Shown in pieces: positions 50,448 through 59,167 of a stretch of DNA of 64,000 bases (the first letter of the stretch is position 1; every line of letters begins with the position of its first letter). The position numbers and the translations under genes were made by a program. The stretch lies in contig JBPEWY010000013.1 in NCBI GenBank assembly GCA_052032225.1, forward strand, positions 17,485 to 81,484, written 5' to 3'. The notes beneath the pieces were generated by a model. The model was not told the DNA's origin. It did no database searches and worked only from the letters and a program-made list of their open reading frames with translations. The DNA is from JBPEWY01 sp052032225. Its GTDB lineage: Bacteria > Bacteroidota > Bacteroidia > Flavobacteriales > Flavobacteriaceae.

Positions 50448-51419
50448 ATGCGTAGTACAGAACAATACCAGCAAACAATATTGCAAGCCATAACGGCTTA
50501 TAGTTTTAAAAAGCAGCCACAAGGGCTTTACCGTCCTTTAGCATATATTTTGCAGTTGGGCGGTAAACGTTTAAGACCGGTTTTAACTTTAATGACTGCC
50601 GATGCTTTCTCTGGAAGTTATACCGATGCAATTCCGGCAGCATTAGCAGTAGAATTTTTTCATAACTTCTCATTAATACATGATGATATTATGGATGATG
50701 CTCCTGTAAGGCGAGGGCAACCAACTGTTCATGAAAAATGGGATGTGAATACAGGAATATTATCCGGAGATGCCATGCTTGTTAAAGCCTATCAATTTTT
50801 TGAAACATATCCGGCAGAGTTGCAAGTAAAATTGATTAAGCTTTTTTCTGAAACAGCACTACACGTATGCGAAGGACAGCAATATGATATGGATTTTGAA
50901 CAACAACAACAGGTTTCGCTTTCAGATTATTTAAACATGATTAAAGGCAAAACAGCTGTTTTATTAGGGTGTGCATTAAAAATGGGAGCCTATATTGCTG
51001 ATGCATCAGAAGAGGATGCACAACACATGTATGATTTTGGAGTGCATTTAGGATTGGCTTTTCAAATTCAAGACGATTATCTTGATGCCTTTGGAAATCC
51101 CGAAACCTTTGGTAAACAAGTAGGAGGTGATATTTTAGAAAACAAAAAAACGTTTTTGTACCTAAAAGCCTTAGAAAGAGCCGATGCCCAAACAAAAGCT
51201 ACATTGTTAGATTGGTACGCAATCACAAAAAAATCTGATGATAAAGTACAAAAGGTAAAAAATATTTTTACAGAAACAGGAGCAGCTGCAGAAACCAAAG
51301 AAACAGTTGCTTTTTACACACAAAAGGCCTTTAATTATTTAAATAAAACATCGTTATCTGCTACTAACAAAGAACATTTTATAAGCTTTGCCACTTCGTT
51401 AATAGACAGGCAATCTTAA
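50448..51419 (+). CDS. Polyprenyl (farnesyl/geranylgeranyl-type) diphosphate synthase
   Basis: A 323-residue trans-prenyltransferase. The first Asp-rich motif is DDIMDD (79-84, LIHDDIMDDAPVRRG) and the second is FQIQDDYLDAFG; LGGKRLRPVL and GKTAVLLGCALKMGA also fit. It condenses isopentenyl diphosphate units, using MEP-pathway product. The spacing DDxxD and the residues before it (HNFSLIHDD) suggest a medium-chain (GGPP-like) product, but product length cannot be settled by eye. It stands alone, divergent from the tetR operon and followed by a terminator. Confidence 0.9.
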   Translation: MRSTEQYQQTILQAITAYSFKKQPQGLYRPLAYILQLGGKRLRPVLTLMTADAFSGSYTDAIPAALAVEFFHNFSLIHDDIMDDAPVRRGQPTVHEKWDVNTGILSGDAMLVKAYQFFETYPAELQVKLIKLFSETALHVCEGQQYDMDFEQQQQVSLSDYLNMIKGKTAVLLGCALKMGAYIADASEEDAQHMYDFGVHLGLAFQIQDDYLDAFGNPETFGKQVGGDILENKKTFLYLKALERADAQTKATLLDWYAITKKSDDKVQKVKNIFTETGAAAETKETVAFYTQKAFNYLNKTSLSATNKEHFISFATSLIDRQS

Positions 51420-51438
51420 TACTCCTTAACAACAATAT

Positions 51439-51467
51439 AACCTCGTAAATAAGCGAGGTTTTTATTT
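51439..51467 (+). terminator. Terminator after the polyprenyl synthase gene
   Basis: AACCTCG (51439-51445) pairs perfectly with CGAGGTT (51454-51460) around an 8-nt loop, followed by TTTATTT. Confidence 0.88.
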
Positions 51468-51478
51468 GCTTTAAAATA

Positions 51479-51498
51479 TTTTTAGGCTTATCTAAAAA
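51479..51498. promoter_or_regulatory. MntR/DtxR-type operator candidate
   Basis: TTTTTAG (51479-51485) and CTAAAAA (51492-51498) are perfect inverted arms around GCTTAT; the 16-bp core is TTTAGGCTTATCTAAA. It lies just upstream of the regulator's -7 box, covering the -33 position, as expected for autorepression by a metal-loaded DtxR-family dimer. Confidence 0.65.
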
Positions 51499-51504
51499 AA
51501 TGAT

Positions 51505-51512
51505 TACATTTG
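51505..51512 (+). promoter_or_regulatory. -7 box of the metal-regulator/ABC operon promoter
   Basis: TACATTTG fits TAnnTTTG and lies 15 nt upstream of the ATG at 51527, immediately downstream of the palindromic operator candidate. Confidence 0.6.
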
Positions 51513-51526
51513 CCAAAAAATAAAAT

Positions 51527-52204
51527 ATGTTTTCTCAGGCCGAAGAAAATTATTTAAAAGCTATTTACAGCCTTGGCGGAATAAATGGTACCGAGGTTAA
51601 CACCAATTTAATTGCAGAGAAACTGAATACTAAAGCGTCTTCAGTAACCGATATGTTAAAGAAATTGGCCGAGAAAGAATTGGTTATCTATAAAAAATAT
51701 CAAGGCGTACAGTTGTCTGATAAAGGAAAAAAAGTGGCAGTATCTATTATTAGAAAACACCGTTTGTGGGAAGCGTTTTTGGTAGATAAGCTAAACTTTT
51801 CTTGGGATGAGGTTCATGACATTGCCGAGCAATTAGAGCACATAAAATCTGAACGCTTAATTAACAGATTAGAAGCATTTTTAGGCTACCCTACTGTAGA
51901 TCCGCATGGTGATCCGATTCCGGACAAAGATGGGAATATTACACGAAGAAAAAAGGTTAAACTTTCTACACTACAAGAGAACCAAGAGACAATTTTGTTA
52001 GGAGTTAAAGACTCGTCAGACGATTTTTTAAGGTATTTAAACAAAAAGCAAATTGCTATAGGAGATAGCATAAAAGTACTTAGTGTAGAACCATTTGACA
52101 ACTCTATGCTAATTGCAATAAATAACAATAATAAACATACTATAACAGAAACCGTAGCAAATAATTTATTAGTAAAAGAAGTAGAAAATGACACGAAAAT
52201 TTAA
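51527..52204 (+). CDS. Metal-dependent DtxR/MntR-family regulator
   Basis: A 225-residue regulator. The N-terminal winged helix (about 1-65, AEENYLKAIYSLGG...TKASSVTDMLKKLAEKELVIYKKYQGVQLSDKG) is followed by the dimerisation and metal-binding domain (about 70-140, HRLWEAFLVDKLNFSWDEVHDIAEQLEH and PHGDPIP) and a C-terminal SH3-like FeoA domain (about 145-220). The presence of a FeoA domain is DtxR-like, while the context of a Mn/Zn-type ABC transporter is MntR-like. It heads the operon and overlaps the next gene by 17 bp. It probably represses the operon when Mn2+ or Fe2+ is plentiful. Confidence 0.92.
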   Translation: MFSQAEENYLKAIYSLGGINGTEVNTNLIAEKLNTKASSVTDMLKKLAEKELVIYKKYQGVQLSDKGKKVAVSIIRKHRLWEAFLVDKLNFSWDEVHDIAEQLEHIKSERLINRLEAFLGYPTVDPHGDPIPDKDGNITRRKKVKLSTLQENQETILLGVKDSSDDFLRYLNKKQIAIGDSIKVLSVEPFDNSMLIAINNNNKHTITETVANNLLVKEVENDTKI

Positions 52205-52979
52205 GATTGTTTTACTTGCGTTAATAGCAGCAGCTAAAGCATATTCACAAGAACAAAAAGAAACGTTAGGTCCATTAGTAACCGATAGGCCCGATGCAAC
52301 AGAATCTCCATCTGTTGTTCCGGTTGGTTTCATACAGGTAGAAACAGGAACTTTTTACGAATCGTTTAAAGAAAATTCTATTAAAGAGAAAACTACAACC
52401 TTTAACACAACTTTAGTTAGGGTTGGTTTGTTAGACAATTTAGAGTTGCGTTTAGGTTGGGATTTTACCGAGCAAGCTTTTGAGTTTAACGGCAATGAAA
52501 TAGAGAATGTTTTAAGCGGATTTTCGCCATTGCTTTTAGGTGCTAAAGTAGCCATAACGCAAGAAAACGGGTGGTTGCCCGAAATAGGATTAATTGGTCA
52601 TTTGCAATTACCATTTTTAGCAGCAACAGATTACAGGCCGGAAACTACTGGGGTAGATTTTAGGTTTTCGTTTGCACATACTTTAAGTGAGAATTCTAGC
52701 CTTTCGTACAACTTAGGAGCAGAATGGGGCGGTGATTCTCCAGAAGCGAACTATGTATATACTCTTGCCTATGGTTATAGTATAACAGATAAGTTGGGCA
52801 CTTTTGTAGAGTTATACGGAGAACTTCCGGAAGACAGCAGACCAAGTCATTTATGGGATGCCGGATTTACTTATTTGCTTAGCAATAATGTTCAGTTAGA
52901 CCTCTCTGGCGGTACTAGTTTAAATAACACTCAAGATTTATACATAAGTGGAGGTATTAGTTTTAGAATTCCTAAATAA
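52188..52979 (+). CDS. Outer-membrane barrel protein (MetA-pathway/transporter-like) in the metal operon
   Basis: A 263-residue protein with a signal peptide (about 1-20, KAYSQ). The mature sequence begins GPLVTDRPDATESPSVVPVGFIQVETG, the signature of the 'putative MetA-pathway of phenol degradation' or transporter family of outer-membrane barrels, and continues as amphipathic strands ending in SGGISFRIPK. In this family 'phenol degradation' is a historical label. Here it overlaps the regulator gene by 17 bp and ends 8 nt before the metal-binding protein gene, so it likely serves as an outer-membrane component of metal uptake; this is inference from context. Confidence 0.8.
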   Translation: MTRKFKIVLLALIAAAKAYSQEQKETLGPLVTDRPDATESPSVVPVGFIQVETGTFYESFKENSIKEKTTTFNTTLVRVGLLDNLELRLGWDFTEQAFEFNGNEIENVLSGFSPLLLGAKVAITQENGWLPEIGLIGHLQLPFLAATDYRPETTGVDFRFSFAHTLSENSSLSYNLGAEWGGDSPEANYVYTLAYGYSITDKLGTFVELYGELPEDSRPSHLWDAGFTYLLSNNVQLDLSGGTSLNNTQDLYISGGISFRIPK

Positions 52980-52987
52980 AAAGACAC

Positions 52988-53902
52988 ATGAAAAAAATAG
53001 TTTTATCACTAAGCATATTACTTGTTTTAGGAGCTTGTAAAACAGAAACAAAGCAAAAAAACGAAAAACTTAATGTAGTAACCACAACCACTATGATTAC
53101 CGATATGTTATCGGTGATTGGTGGCGACAAAATAACACTGCAAGGTTTAATGGGAAGTGGCGTAGATCCTCACCTATACAAAGCCAGTGAAGGAGATGTC
53201 TCTAAATTATTTAATGCAGATGTTGTGTTTTATAACGGATTGCATTTAGAAGGGAAGTTGGTTGATATTTTCGAGAAAATGCAGCAGCAAAACAAAACTA
53301 CCATTGCAATCACAGATGCATTAGATAAAAGTAAACTTATAGGCTCAGATTATTTTGCTTCTAACTACGATCCTCATATTTGGTTTAATATAAACTACTG
53401 GAAAAAAGCAGTACAGTTTGTTGCCAATAAATTAGCAGAATTAGATGCTAAAAATGCAGCGTATTATTTAAACAATGCTAATAACTACCTTGCATCGTTA
53501 GATGCTTTACAAAAAGAGGTAACCAACGTAGTAAATAAACTGCCGGCAGAGCAGCGTATTTTAGTAACTGCACACGATGCGTTTAATTATTTTGGCGAAG
53601 CTTTTAACTTTCAAGTTGTTGGTTTGCAGGGATTATCTACTGCAACAGAAGCCGGAGTGCAAGATGTTCAAAAACTGGCAAACTTTATTATAGAAAACAA
53701 TGTTAAAGCCATATTTGTAGAGAGCTCTGTACCAAAACGTACTATAGAAGCCCTACAAGCATCTGTTAAAGCTAAAGGTCATGAGGTTACAATAGGAGGA
53801 ACATTGTATTCTGATGCGTTGGGTGATGCCGGTACACCCGAGGGAACTTACATAGGCATGTTTAAGTATAATGTAAACACTATTGTTAACGCCTTACAAT
53901 AA
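52988..53902 (+). CDS. Metal ABC transporter substrate-binding lipoprotein (TroA/MntA/ZnuA-like)
   Basis: A 304-residue cluster A-I binding protein. The lipobox is LGAC with Cys17. Metal ligands fit the TroA pattern: His62 (GVDPHLYK), His130 (YDPHIWF), His196 (TAHDAFNYFG) and Asp280 (SDALGDAG). The His/Asp-rich loop typical of ZnuA is absent, which favours manganese or iron over zinc, but all three remain possible. It captures the ion in the periplasm and delivers it to the two permeases encoded downstream. The ATPase gene follows after 14 nt. Confidence 0.93.
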   Translation: MKKIVLSLSILLVLGACKTETKQKNEKLNVVTTTTMITDMLSVIGGDKITLQGLMGSGVDPHLYKASEGDVSKLFNADVVFYNGLHLEGKLVDIFEKMQQQNKTTIAITDALDKSKLIGSDYFASNYDPHIWFNINYWKKAVQFVANKLAELDAKNAAYYLNNANNYLASLDALQKEVTNVVNKLPAEQRILVTAHDAFNYFGEAFNFQVVGLQGLSTATEAGVQDVQKLANFIIENNVKAIFVESSVPKRTIEALQASVKAKGHEVTIGGTLYSDALGDAGTPEGTYIGMFKYNVNTIVNALQ

Positions 53903-53916
53903 AAGATTTGTAATAT

Positions 53917-54660
53917 ATGAGCGAAGATCAAAAAATAGCAGTAGCGGTAGATGATTTAACGGTAGCTTACAATTACAAACCGGTGTTGTGGGACATAGAT
54001 CTTAGAATTCCGGAAGGGGTTTTAATGGCTATTGTTGGACCGAATGGAGCAGGAAAATCAACGCTCATAAAAGCCATACTAGGAATTATCAAGCCATTGG
54101 CCGGAAGCATTTCGGTTTATGGAAAACCATACAAAAAACAACGTTCATTAGTGGCCTATGTTCCGCAAAAAGGAAGTGTAGATTGGGATTTTCCTACTAC
54201 TGCACTAGATGTTGTTATGATGGGAACTTATGGTAGCTTAGGATGGATTAAAAGACCGGGGCAAAAAGAAAAAAAAGCAGCCTTAGAAGCATTAGAAAAA
54301 GTTGGGATGCTGCCTTTTAAAGACAGGCAAATTAGTCAATTATCTGGAGGGCAACAACAACGTATTTTCTTAGCTAGAGCACTTGTTCAAAACGCATCTA
54401 TATACTTTATGGATGAACCTTTTCAAGGGGTAGATGCCACCACAGAAAAAGCAATTATAAATATATTAAAAGAGCTCAGAAAAGCAGGGAAAACAGTTGT
54501 AGTTGTTCATCATGATTTGCAAACGGTCCCGGAGTATTTTGATTGGGTTACATTCTTAAACGTAAAACGTATTGCAACCGGACCGGTAAAAGATATTTTT
54601 AACGACGATAACCTAACTAAAACCTACGGAATTAATTATAAAGTTAGCGTGCAGCAATAA
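53917..54660 (+). CDS. Metal ABC transporter ATPase
   Basis: A 247-residue ATPase with Walker A GPNGAGKST (about 43-51), Q-loop VPQKGSVDWDFP, signature LSGGQQQR, Walker B IYFMDEPF and switch His VVVHHDL. The VDWDFPTT segment after the Q-loop is typical of Mn/Zn/Fe cluster ATPases. Its stop codon overlaps the start of the first permease gene (the last base of TAA is the A of ATG). It powers import through the two permeases. Confidence 0.96.
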   Translation: MSEDQKIAVAVDDLTVAYNYKPVLWDIDLRIPEGVLMAIVGPNGAGKSTLIKAILGIIKPLAGSISVYGKPYKKQRSLVAYVPQKGSVDWDFPTTALDVVMMGTYGSLGWIKRPGQKEKKAALEALEKVGMLPFKDRQISQLSGGQQQRIFLARALVQNASIYFMDEPFQGVDATTEKAIINILKELRKAGKTVVVVHHDLQTVPEYFDWVTFLNVKRIATGPVKDIFNDDNLTKTYGINYKVSVQQ

Positions 54661-55784
54661 TGAATGTACAAGAATATATTGCAGCAGTTTTAAACGATTA
54701 TACACTTCGTACCATTACCCTTGGCACAGCTGTATTAGGAGCTGTTTGTGGTATGTTAGGAAGTTTTGCAGTACTCAGAAAACAAAGCTTGCTGGGCGAT
54801 GCAATATCTCATGCTGCATTGCCGGGTATTGCAATTGCCTTTTTGCTAACCGGAGCAAAAGACAGCAATACTTTTTTATTGGGAGCGCTTTTAAGCGGCC
54901 TTATCGGAACATTCTGGATTAGAGGTATTATCACCAAAACACACTTAAAATCAGATACTGCACTTGGTTTAATTTTATCGCTTTTTTTTGGTTTCGGAAT
55001 GTTGCTGCTAACATTTATTCAAAAGCAACCTAATGCAAATCAAGCTGGGCTAGACACGTATCTTTTTGGTCAAGCAGCAACGCTATTAGAACGTGATGTT
55101 TGGTTAATGAGTATAGTGGCAGGTATTTGTTTAATTATTGTGGTGTTATTCTGGAAAGAGTTTAAATTACTTCTTTTTGATGCAGATTATACTAAAACGT
55201 TAGGGTTTAACACAAAGGTTATAGATGTTATAATTACTTCGTTTATAGTACTTGCCATTGTTTTAGGACTACAAACTGTAGGAGTAGTTTTAATGAGTGC
55301 TATGTTATTAGCTCCGGCAGCAGCTGCAAGGCAATGGACAAATAGTTTGGGGATAATGGTAGTATTAGCAGCACTATTTGGTGCAATATCCGGAGTGGTT
55401 GGTACAGCAATTAGTGCTACACAAAATAATTTGTCTACCGGACCTGTAATTGTATTAGTAGCAGCTGCTTTTGTGTTGGTGTCTTTTATATTTTCTCCTA
55501 GTAGAGGATTGTTATTTAGAGAGATAAGATTTCAAAAAAGCAGAAACGATTTAAAACTACATAAAACACTTGCTTTTATGTACAATATTGCTAAAACGCA
55601 TCAAAACATATCGCATCCGCATCATATAAAACTGTTAAACAATTTTCAAGGATTTACTAAAAAATCACTTAAAAAATTAGAGCATAAAAACTACATAACT
55701 ATTCGTGGTAATATGTGGTCATTAACACAAGAAGGCTTTAATAAAGCAGCTTCTTTATACAACCAACAAGATCAAGAAAAATGA
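54660..55784 (+). CDS. Metal ABC permease 1 with C-terminal winged-helix-like extension
   Basis: A 374-residue permease of the ZnuB/TroC type, with eight or nine helices in about the first 280 residues (signatures GDAISHAALPGIAIAFLLTG and AMLLAPAAAARQWTNSLG). After SPSRGLLFREIRFQKSRND the last ~90 residues are soluble and look like a DtxR-type winged helix: helices around LHKTLAFMYNIAKTH, then KKSLKKLEHKNYITIRGNMWSLTQEGFNKAASLY, which parallels KKLAEKELVIYKKYQGVQLSDKG of the regulator upstream. The arrangement resembles the chlamydial YtgCR permease-repressor fusion. It overlaps permease 2 by 4 bp. Confidence 0.93.
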   Translation: MNVQEYIAAVLNDYTLRTITLGTAVLGAVCGMLGSFAVLRKQSLLGDAISHAALPGIAIAFLLTGAKDSNTFLLGALLSGLIGTFWIRGIITKTHLKSDTALGLILSLFFGFGMLLLTFIQKQPNANQAGLDTYLFGQAATLLERDVWLMSIVAGICLIIVVLFWKEFKLLLFDADYTKTLGFNTKVIDVIITSFIVLAIVLGLQTVGVVLMSAMLLAPAAAARQWTNSLGIMVVLAALFGAISGVVGTAISATQNNLSTGPVIVLVAAAFVLVSFIFSPSRGLLFREIRFQKSRNDLKLHKTLAFMYNIAKTHQNISHPHHIKLLNNFQGFTKKSLKKLEHKNYITIRGNMWSLTQEGFNKAASLYNQQDQEK

Positions 55785-56941
55785 CGAGCGCACAAATAGA
55801 AATACAACTCATTGCAAGTTTAGTAGCCATGGCCTGTGCTATACCGGGGGTGTTTTTGGTGCTCAGAAAAATGGCCCTTATAAGTGATGCCATAAGCCAC
55901 TCTATATTACCCGGAATTGTAATAGGGTTTTTTATAACTCACGATTTAGCGTCGCCTTTACTAATAATTTTAGCAGCTGTAACCGGGGTTATCACTGTAG
56001 TTTTAGTAGAGTTTATACAAAAAACCGGATTGGTTAAAGAAGATACTGCTATTGGATTGGTTTTTCCGGCATTGTTTAGTATAGGTGTTATTTTAATTGC
56101 TAAAAATGCTAACGATGTACACTTAGATGTAGATGCCGTGTTGTTGGGAGAATTAGCTTTTGCTCCTTTTGATAGATTGCTCATAAACGGGTTAGATTTT
56201 GGCCCAAAGTCACTTTGGGTAATAGGTGTAATTTTAGTACTAACCGTTGCGTTGCTTTTAGCCTTTTTTAAAGAATTAAAAGTAAGTACGTTTGATGCCG
56301 GATTGGCCGCTTCATTAGGATTTTCGCCGGTTGTAATGCATTACGGTTTAATGTCTGTTTCATCGGTAACTATTGTTGGTGCTTTCGATGCTGTTGGTGC
56401 CATTTTAGTTGTAGCACTTATGATTGCACCGGCAGCAACAGCCTATTTACTCACAAAAGATTTAAAGCAAATGCTATGGCTTTCGTGCTTTTTTGGAGTT
56501 TTTGCTGCTATTACAGGATACTGGGTTGCACATTTATTAGATGCCTCTATAGCCGGGTCTATAACTACTGTTTTAGGAATCGTGTTTTTAGCAGTCTATT
56601 TATTTGCTCCGGGCAAAGGCTTGTGGGCTGTATTGTACCGTCAAAAACAACAAAAAATAGAGGTAATGCTTCTTACGTTTTTGTTGCATTTAAAAAATCA
56701 TTCAGATGAAAAAGAGCGTCATGTAAACCATTTAAGTCAGCATATAAATTGGCAAAAAGTTAAAGCTAAAAAGGTGTTAGACTTGGCACAAAAAAATAAC
56801 ATGATTACCATTAGTAATGGTATTGTTAATTTAACAGAAAAAGGAGACGACTTCACTCAAAAGGCCATCAACTATATTGTTACCAATAAGCATACTCAAA
56901 TTGAGGCTATGAAAGAAGATTACTTTTTGTTTAGAGGGTAA
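55781..56941 (+). CDS. Metal ABC permease 2 with C-terminal winged-helix-like extension
   Basis: A 386-residue permease paralogous to the preceding one (SDAISHSILPGIVIGFFIT, ALMIAPAATAYLLTKDLKQ). The C-terminal ~100 residues after LYRQKQQKIE are again soluble: LLTFLLHLKNHSDEKERHV, then NWQKVKAKKVLDLAQKNNMITISNGIVNLTEKGDDFTQKAIN, which has the helix-helix-wing order of a DtxR-type domain. So both permease halves carry such a tail. It would pair with permease 1 in a heterodimeric channel served by one ATPase. It is the last gene of the metal operon, 54 nt before the peptidase gene. Confidence 0.93.
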   Translation: MTSAQIEIQLIASLVAMACAIPGVFLVLRKMALISDAISHSILPGIVIGFFITHDLASPLLIILAAVTGVITVVLVEFIQKTGLVKEDTAIGLVFPALFSIGVILIAKNANDVHLDVDAVLLGELAFAPFDRLLINGLDFGPKSLWVIGVILVLTVALLLAFFKELKVSTFDAGLAASLGFSPVVMHYGLMSVSSVTIVGAFDAVGAILVVALMIAPAATAYLLTKDLKQMLWLSCFFGVFAAITGYWVAHLLDASIAGSITTVLGIVFLAVYLFAPGKGLWAVLYRQKQQKIEVMLLTFLLHLKNHSDEKERHVNHLSQHINWQKVKAKKVLDLAQKNNMITISNGIVNLTEKGDDFTQKAINYIVTNKHTQIEAMKEDYFLFRG

Positions 56942-56995
56942 AAATTCTACCTTAAAAAAATGATTATTTTTAAGGGCATAAAAAATGTCCTTGTC

Positions 56996-59035
56996 ATGAA
57001 AAAATCGGTTTTACTAGCTTTTTGTCTTTTAATTATTGTAGAAGCCTTTTCTCAAATCACTCAAAAACCTGCCTTTAAAGATTTAGATGTATTTGATTTA
57101 GAATATGTTTCAGACCCTCAAATATCTCCGGATGGAACCTGGGTGGTTTACAGAAGAATGAGGTTTGATATAATGAAAGACAGAGCAGTGGGAAATCTCT
57201 GGATAGTTAAATCAGATGGTTCACAACACCAAAAATTAACCACAAGAGAGGTAAATGAGTTCTCTGCCAGATGGTCTCCTTCAGGAAACCGAATTGTTTT
57301 TGCAAGCACCACAGACGAAGGTACAGAGCTGTATATGTATTGGGTAAATAGCGGTAAATTTGCCAGAATTTCTCAACTTCCAAAATCGCCATCATCAATA
57401 TCTTGGTCGCCAGACGAAAACTGGATTGCATTTACCATGAATGTGCCTAAAGCACCACCGGTTTTAGCAAAAATACCTCAAAAACCTAAAGGTGCAAAAT
57501 GGGCAAAATCTCCTAGAATTACAGACAGATTATATCATGAAGCAGATGGCAGAGGATATATTGAGCCCGGCTTTAATCATATTTTTGTGATTTCATCACA
57601 AGGAGGAGCGCCCAGACAAATTACATCGGGAGACTATAATCATAACGGACCAATTTCTTGGCATCCTAATAGTAATACTATTTATTTTACGGCAAACAGA
57701 TCAGATAATTGGGAGTACGATTATAACAATAGCGAACTGTACAGCGTATCTTTACAAACAGGAGCAATTACTGCATTAACCAACAGACAAGGACCTGATT
57801 ATAACCCTACAGTTTCTCCTAACGGAAAATATATAGCCTACTTAGGCTACGAAGATAAAGTACAAGCATACCAGATTAGAAAACTTCATATAATGAATGC
57901 CGATGGAAGTAATAAACGTGTACTTTCAGAAGCTTTAGACAGGAGCGTATCTAACATAAAATGGGATGCCAAAAGTGAAGGGCTTTATATTACGTATGAT
58001 GATAAAGGCAATACTAAAATAGGCTACATAAGCCTTTCAGGGAAAGTAACTAAAATTGCCGACAATCTTGGAGGCACATCTATAGGAAGACCTTATCCGG
58101 GAGGTTCTTACAGTCTTGCAAAAAACAACACTATTGCTTACACACATACTACACCTAGTTACCCTGCTGCTTTGGCTATCTTGAAACAAAAAAGTAAAAA
58201 CCCCAAGATTATTGTCGATTTAAACTCAGATTTACTACCCTACAGAACTTTAGGAGAAGTAGAGGAGGTTTGGTACAAGTCTACTGTAGATGGTAGAGAT
58301 ATTCAAGGATGGATTGTAAAACCACCACATTTTAATCCTAATAAAAAGTACCCGCTTTTAGTGGAGAATCATGGTGGGCCAATATTAAATTATGGAGATA
58401 GATTTTCTGCCGAAATGCAGTTGTATGCAGCAGCAGGATACATTGTTTTTTATCCTAACCCAAGAGGAAGTACCAGTTACGGAGAGGAGTTTGGTAATTT
58501 ATTATATAACAATTATCCGGGAGACGACTACCAAGATGTTATGGATGGGGTTGATTATTTAATTGAAAAAGGATTAGCACACGAAGACCAACTGTTTGTT
58601 ACCGGAGGGAGTGCCGGTGGCATAATGACGGCTTGGATAATTGGAAAAAACAACCGCTTTGAAGCTGCTGTGGTTGCTAAACCCGTAATGAATTGGATTA
58701 GTAAAACTCTGGTAGCAGATAATTATTTTAGGTATGCTAATTATCGCTATCCCGGGCAACCATGGGAAAATGTAGAAACTTACTGGAAATTTTCTCCGAT
58801 TTCTTTAGTTGGCAATATACAAACACCTACTATGGTTATGGTGGGAATGAACGATTTACGTACACCACCAAGCGAAGCAAAACAACTATATCATGCCTTA
58901 AAGCTCAGAAAAATACAAACCGTTTTAGTTGAAATTCCGGAGGCTTCACATGGCATTGCCTCAAGACCAAGCAACTTAATAACTAAAATAGCCCACACTA
59001 TAGCTTGGTTTGAAAAGTACAGGAAACAAAATTAA
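56996..59035 (+). CDS. Secreted S9-family prolyl oligopeptidase-like peptidase
   Basis: A 679-residue serine peptidase from the ATG at 56996 (MKKSVLLAFCLLIIVEAFSQ), which gives a clean signal peptide; the in-frame ATG at 56960 would add 12 residues in front of it. An N-terminal beta-propeller of WD40/TolB-like PD40 blades (for example DPQISPDGTWVVY, ARWSPSGNRIVF, PTVSPNGKYIAY) spans about 30-410. The alpha/beta hydrolase domain (about 430-679) has the triad Ser539 (GGSAGG), Asp620 (GMNDLRTP) and His652 (EASHGI). It should cleave oligopeptides (DPP/acyl-aminoacyl type) in the periplasm. A terminator lies in the downstream convergent gene. Confidence 0.94.
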   Translation: MKKSVLLAFCLLIIVEAFSQITQKPAFKDLDVFDLEYVSDPQISPDGTWVVYRRMRFDIMKDRAVGNLWIVKSDGSQHQKLTTREVNEFSARWSPSGNRIVFASTTDEGTELYMYWVNSGKFARISQLPKSPSSISWSPDENWIAFTMNVPKAPPVLAKIPQKPKGAKWAKSPRITDRLYHEADGRGYIEPGFNHIFVISSQGGAPRQITSGDYNHNGPISWHPNSNTIYFTANRSDNWEYDYNNSELYSVSLQTGAITALTNRQGPDYNPTVSPNGKYIAYLGYEDKVQAYQIRKLHIMNADGSNKRVLSEALDRSVSNIKWDAKSEGLYITYDDKGNTKIGYISLSGKVTKIADNLGGTSIGRPYPGGSYSLAKNNTIAYTHTTPSYPAALAILKQKSKNPKIIVDLNSDLLPYRTLGEVEEVWYKSTVDGRDIQGWIVKPPHFNPNKKYPLLVENHGGPILNYGDRFSAEMQLYAAAGYIVFYPNPRGSTSYGEEFGNLLYNNYPGDDYQDVMDGVDYLIEKGLAHEDQLFVTGGSAGGIMTAWIIGKNNRFEAAVVAKPVMNWISKTLVADNYFRYANYRYPGQPWENVETYWKFSPISLVGNIQTPTMVMVGMNDLRTPPSEAKQLYHALKLRKIQTVLVEIPEASHGIASRPSNLITKIAHTIAWFEKYRKQN

Positions 59036-59166
59036 TTTTTACAGCCACAATCTTTGCTAACACAGGAGTTTTGTGGCTGTTTTTTTACCACAAAAAACTT
59101 CTTAATTAAATAAGCAATGGCTAAAAACAAGGTTGTATATGCTAATATGTGCTGTATAATTTCCAT
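59032..59166 (-). CDS. FeoB-associated Cys-rich membrane protein
   Basis: A 44-residue ORF starting 1 nt after the feoB stop. One transmembrane helix (about 3-22, IIQHILAYTTLFLAIAYLI) is followed by a basic stretch KKFFVVKKQ and a cysteine-rich tail NSCVSKDCGCKN with three Cys. This matches the family annotated as FeoB-associated Cys-rich membrane proteins, found downstream of feoB in many Bacteroidota and Firmicutes. Its role in ferrous iron uptake is not established; the cysteines may pass Fe2+ to or from FeoB. Its 3' end overlaps the convergent peptidase gene by 4 bp and encodes, on the other strand, that gene's terminator. Confidence 0.85.
   Translation of the reverse strand: MEIIQHILAYTTLFLAIAYLIKKFFVVKKQPQNSCVSKDCGCKN
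59041..59087 (+). terminator. Terminator of the S9 peptidase gene, inside an opposite-strand coding region
   Basis: ACAGCCACAA (59041-59050) pairs perfectly with TTGTGGCTGT (59071-59080), followed by seven T. The whole hairpin lies within the coding sequence of the FeoB-associated protein on the minus strand, where it encodes the QPQ...DCGCK region. Confidence 0.85.
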
Positions 59167-59167
59167 A

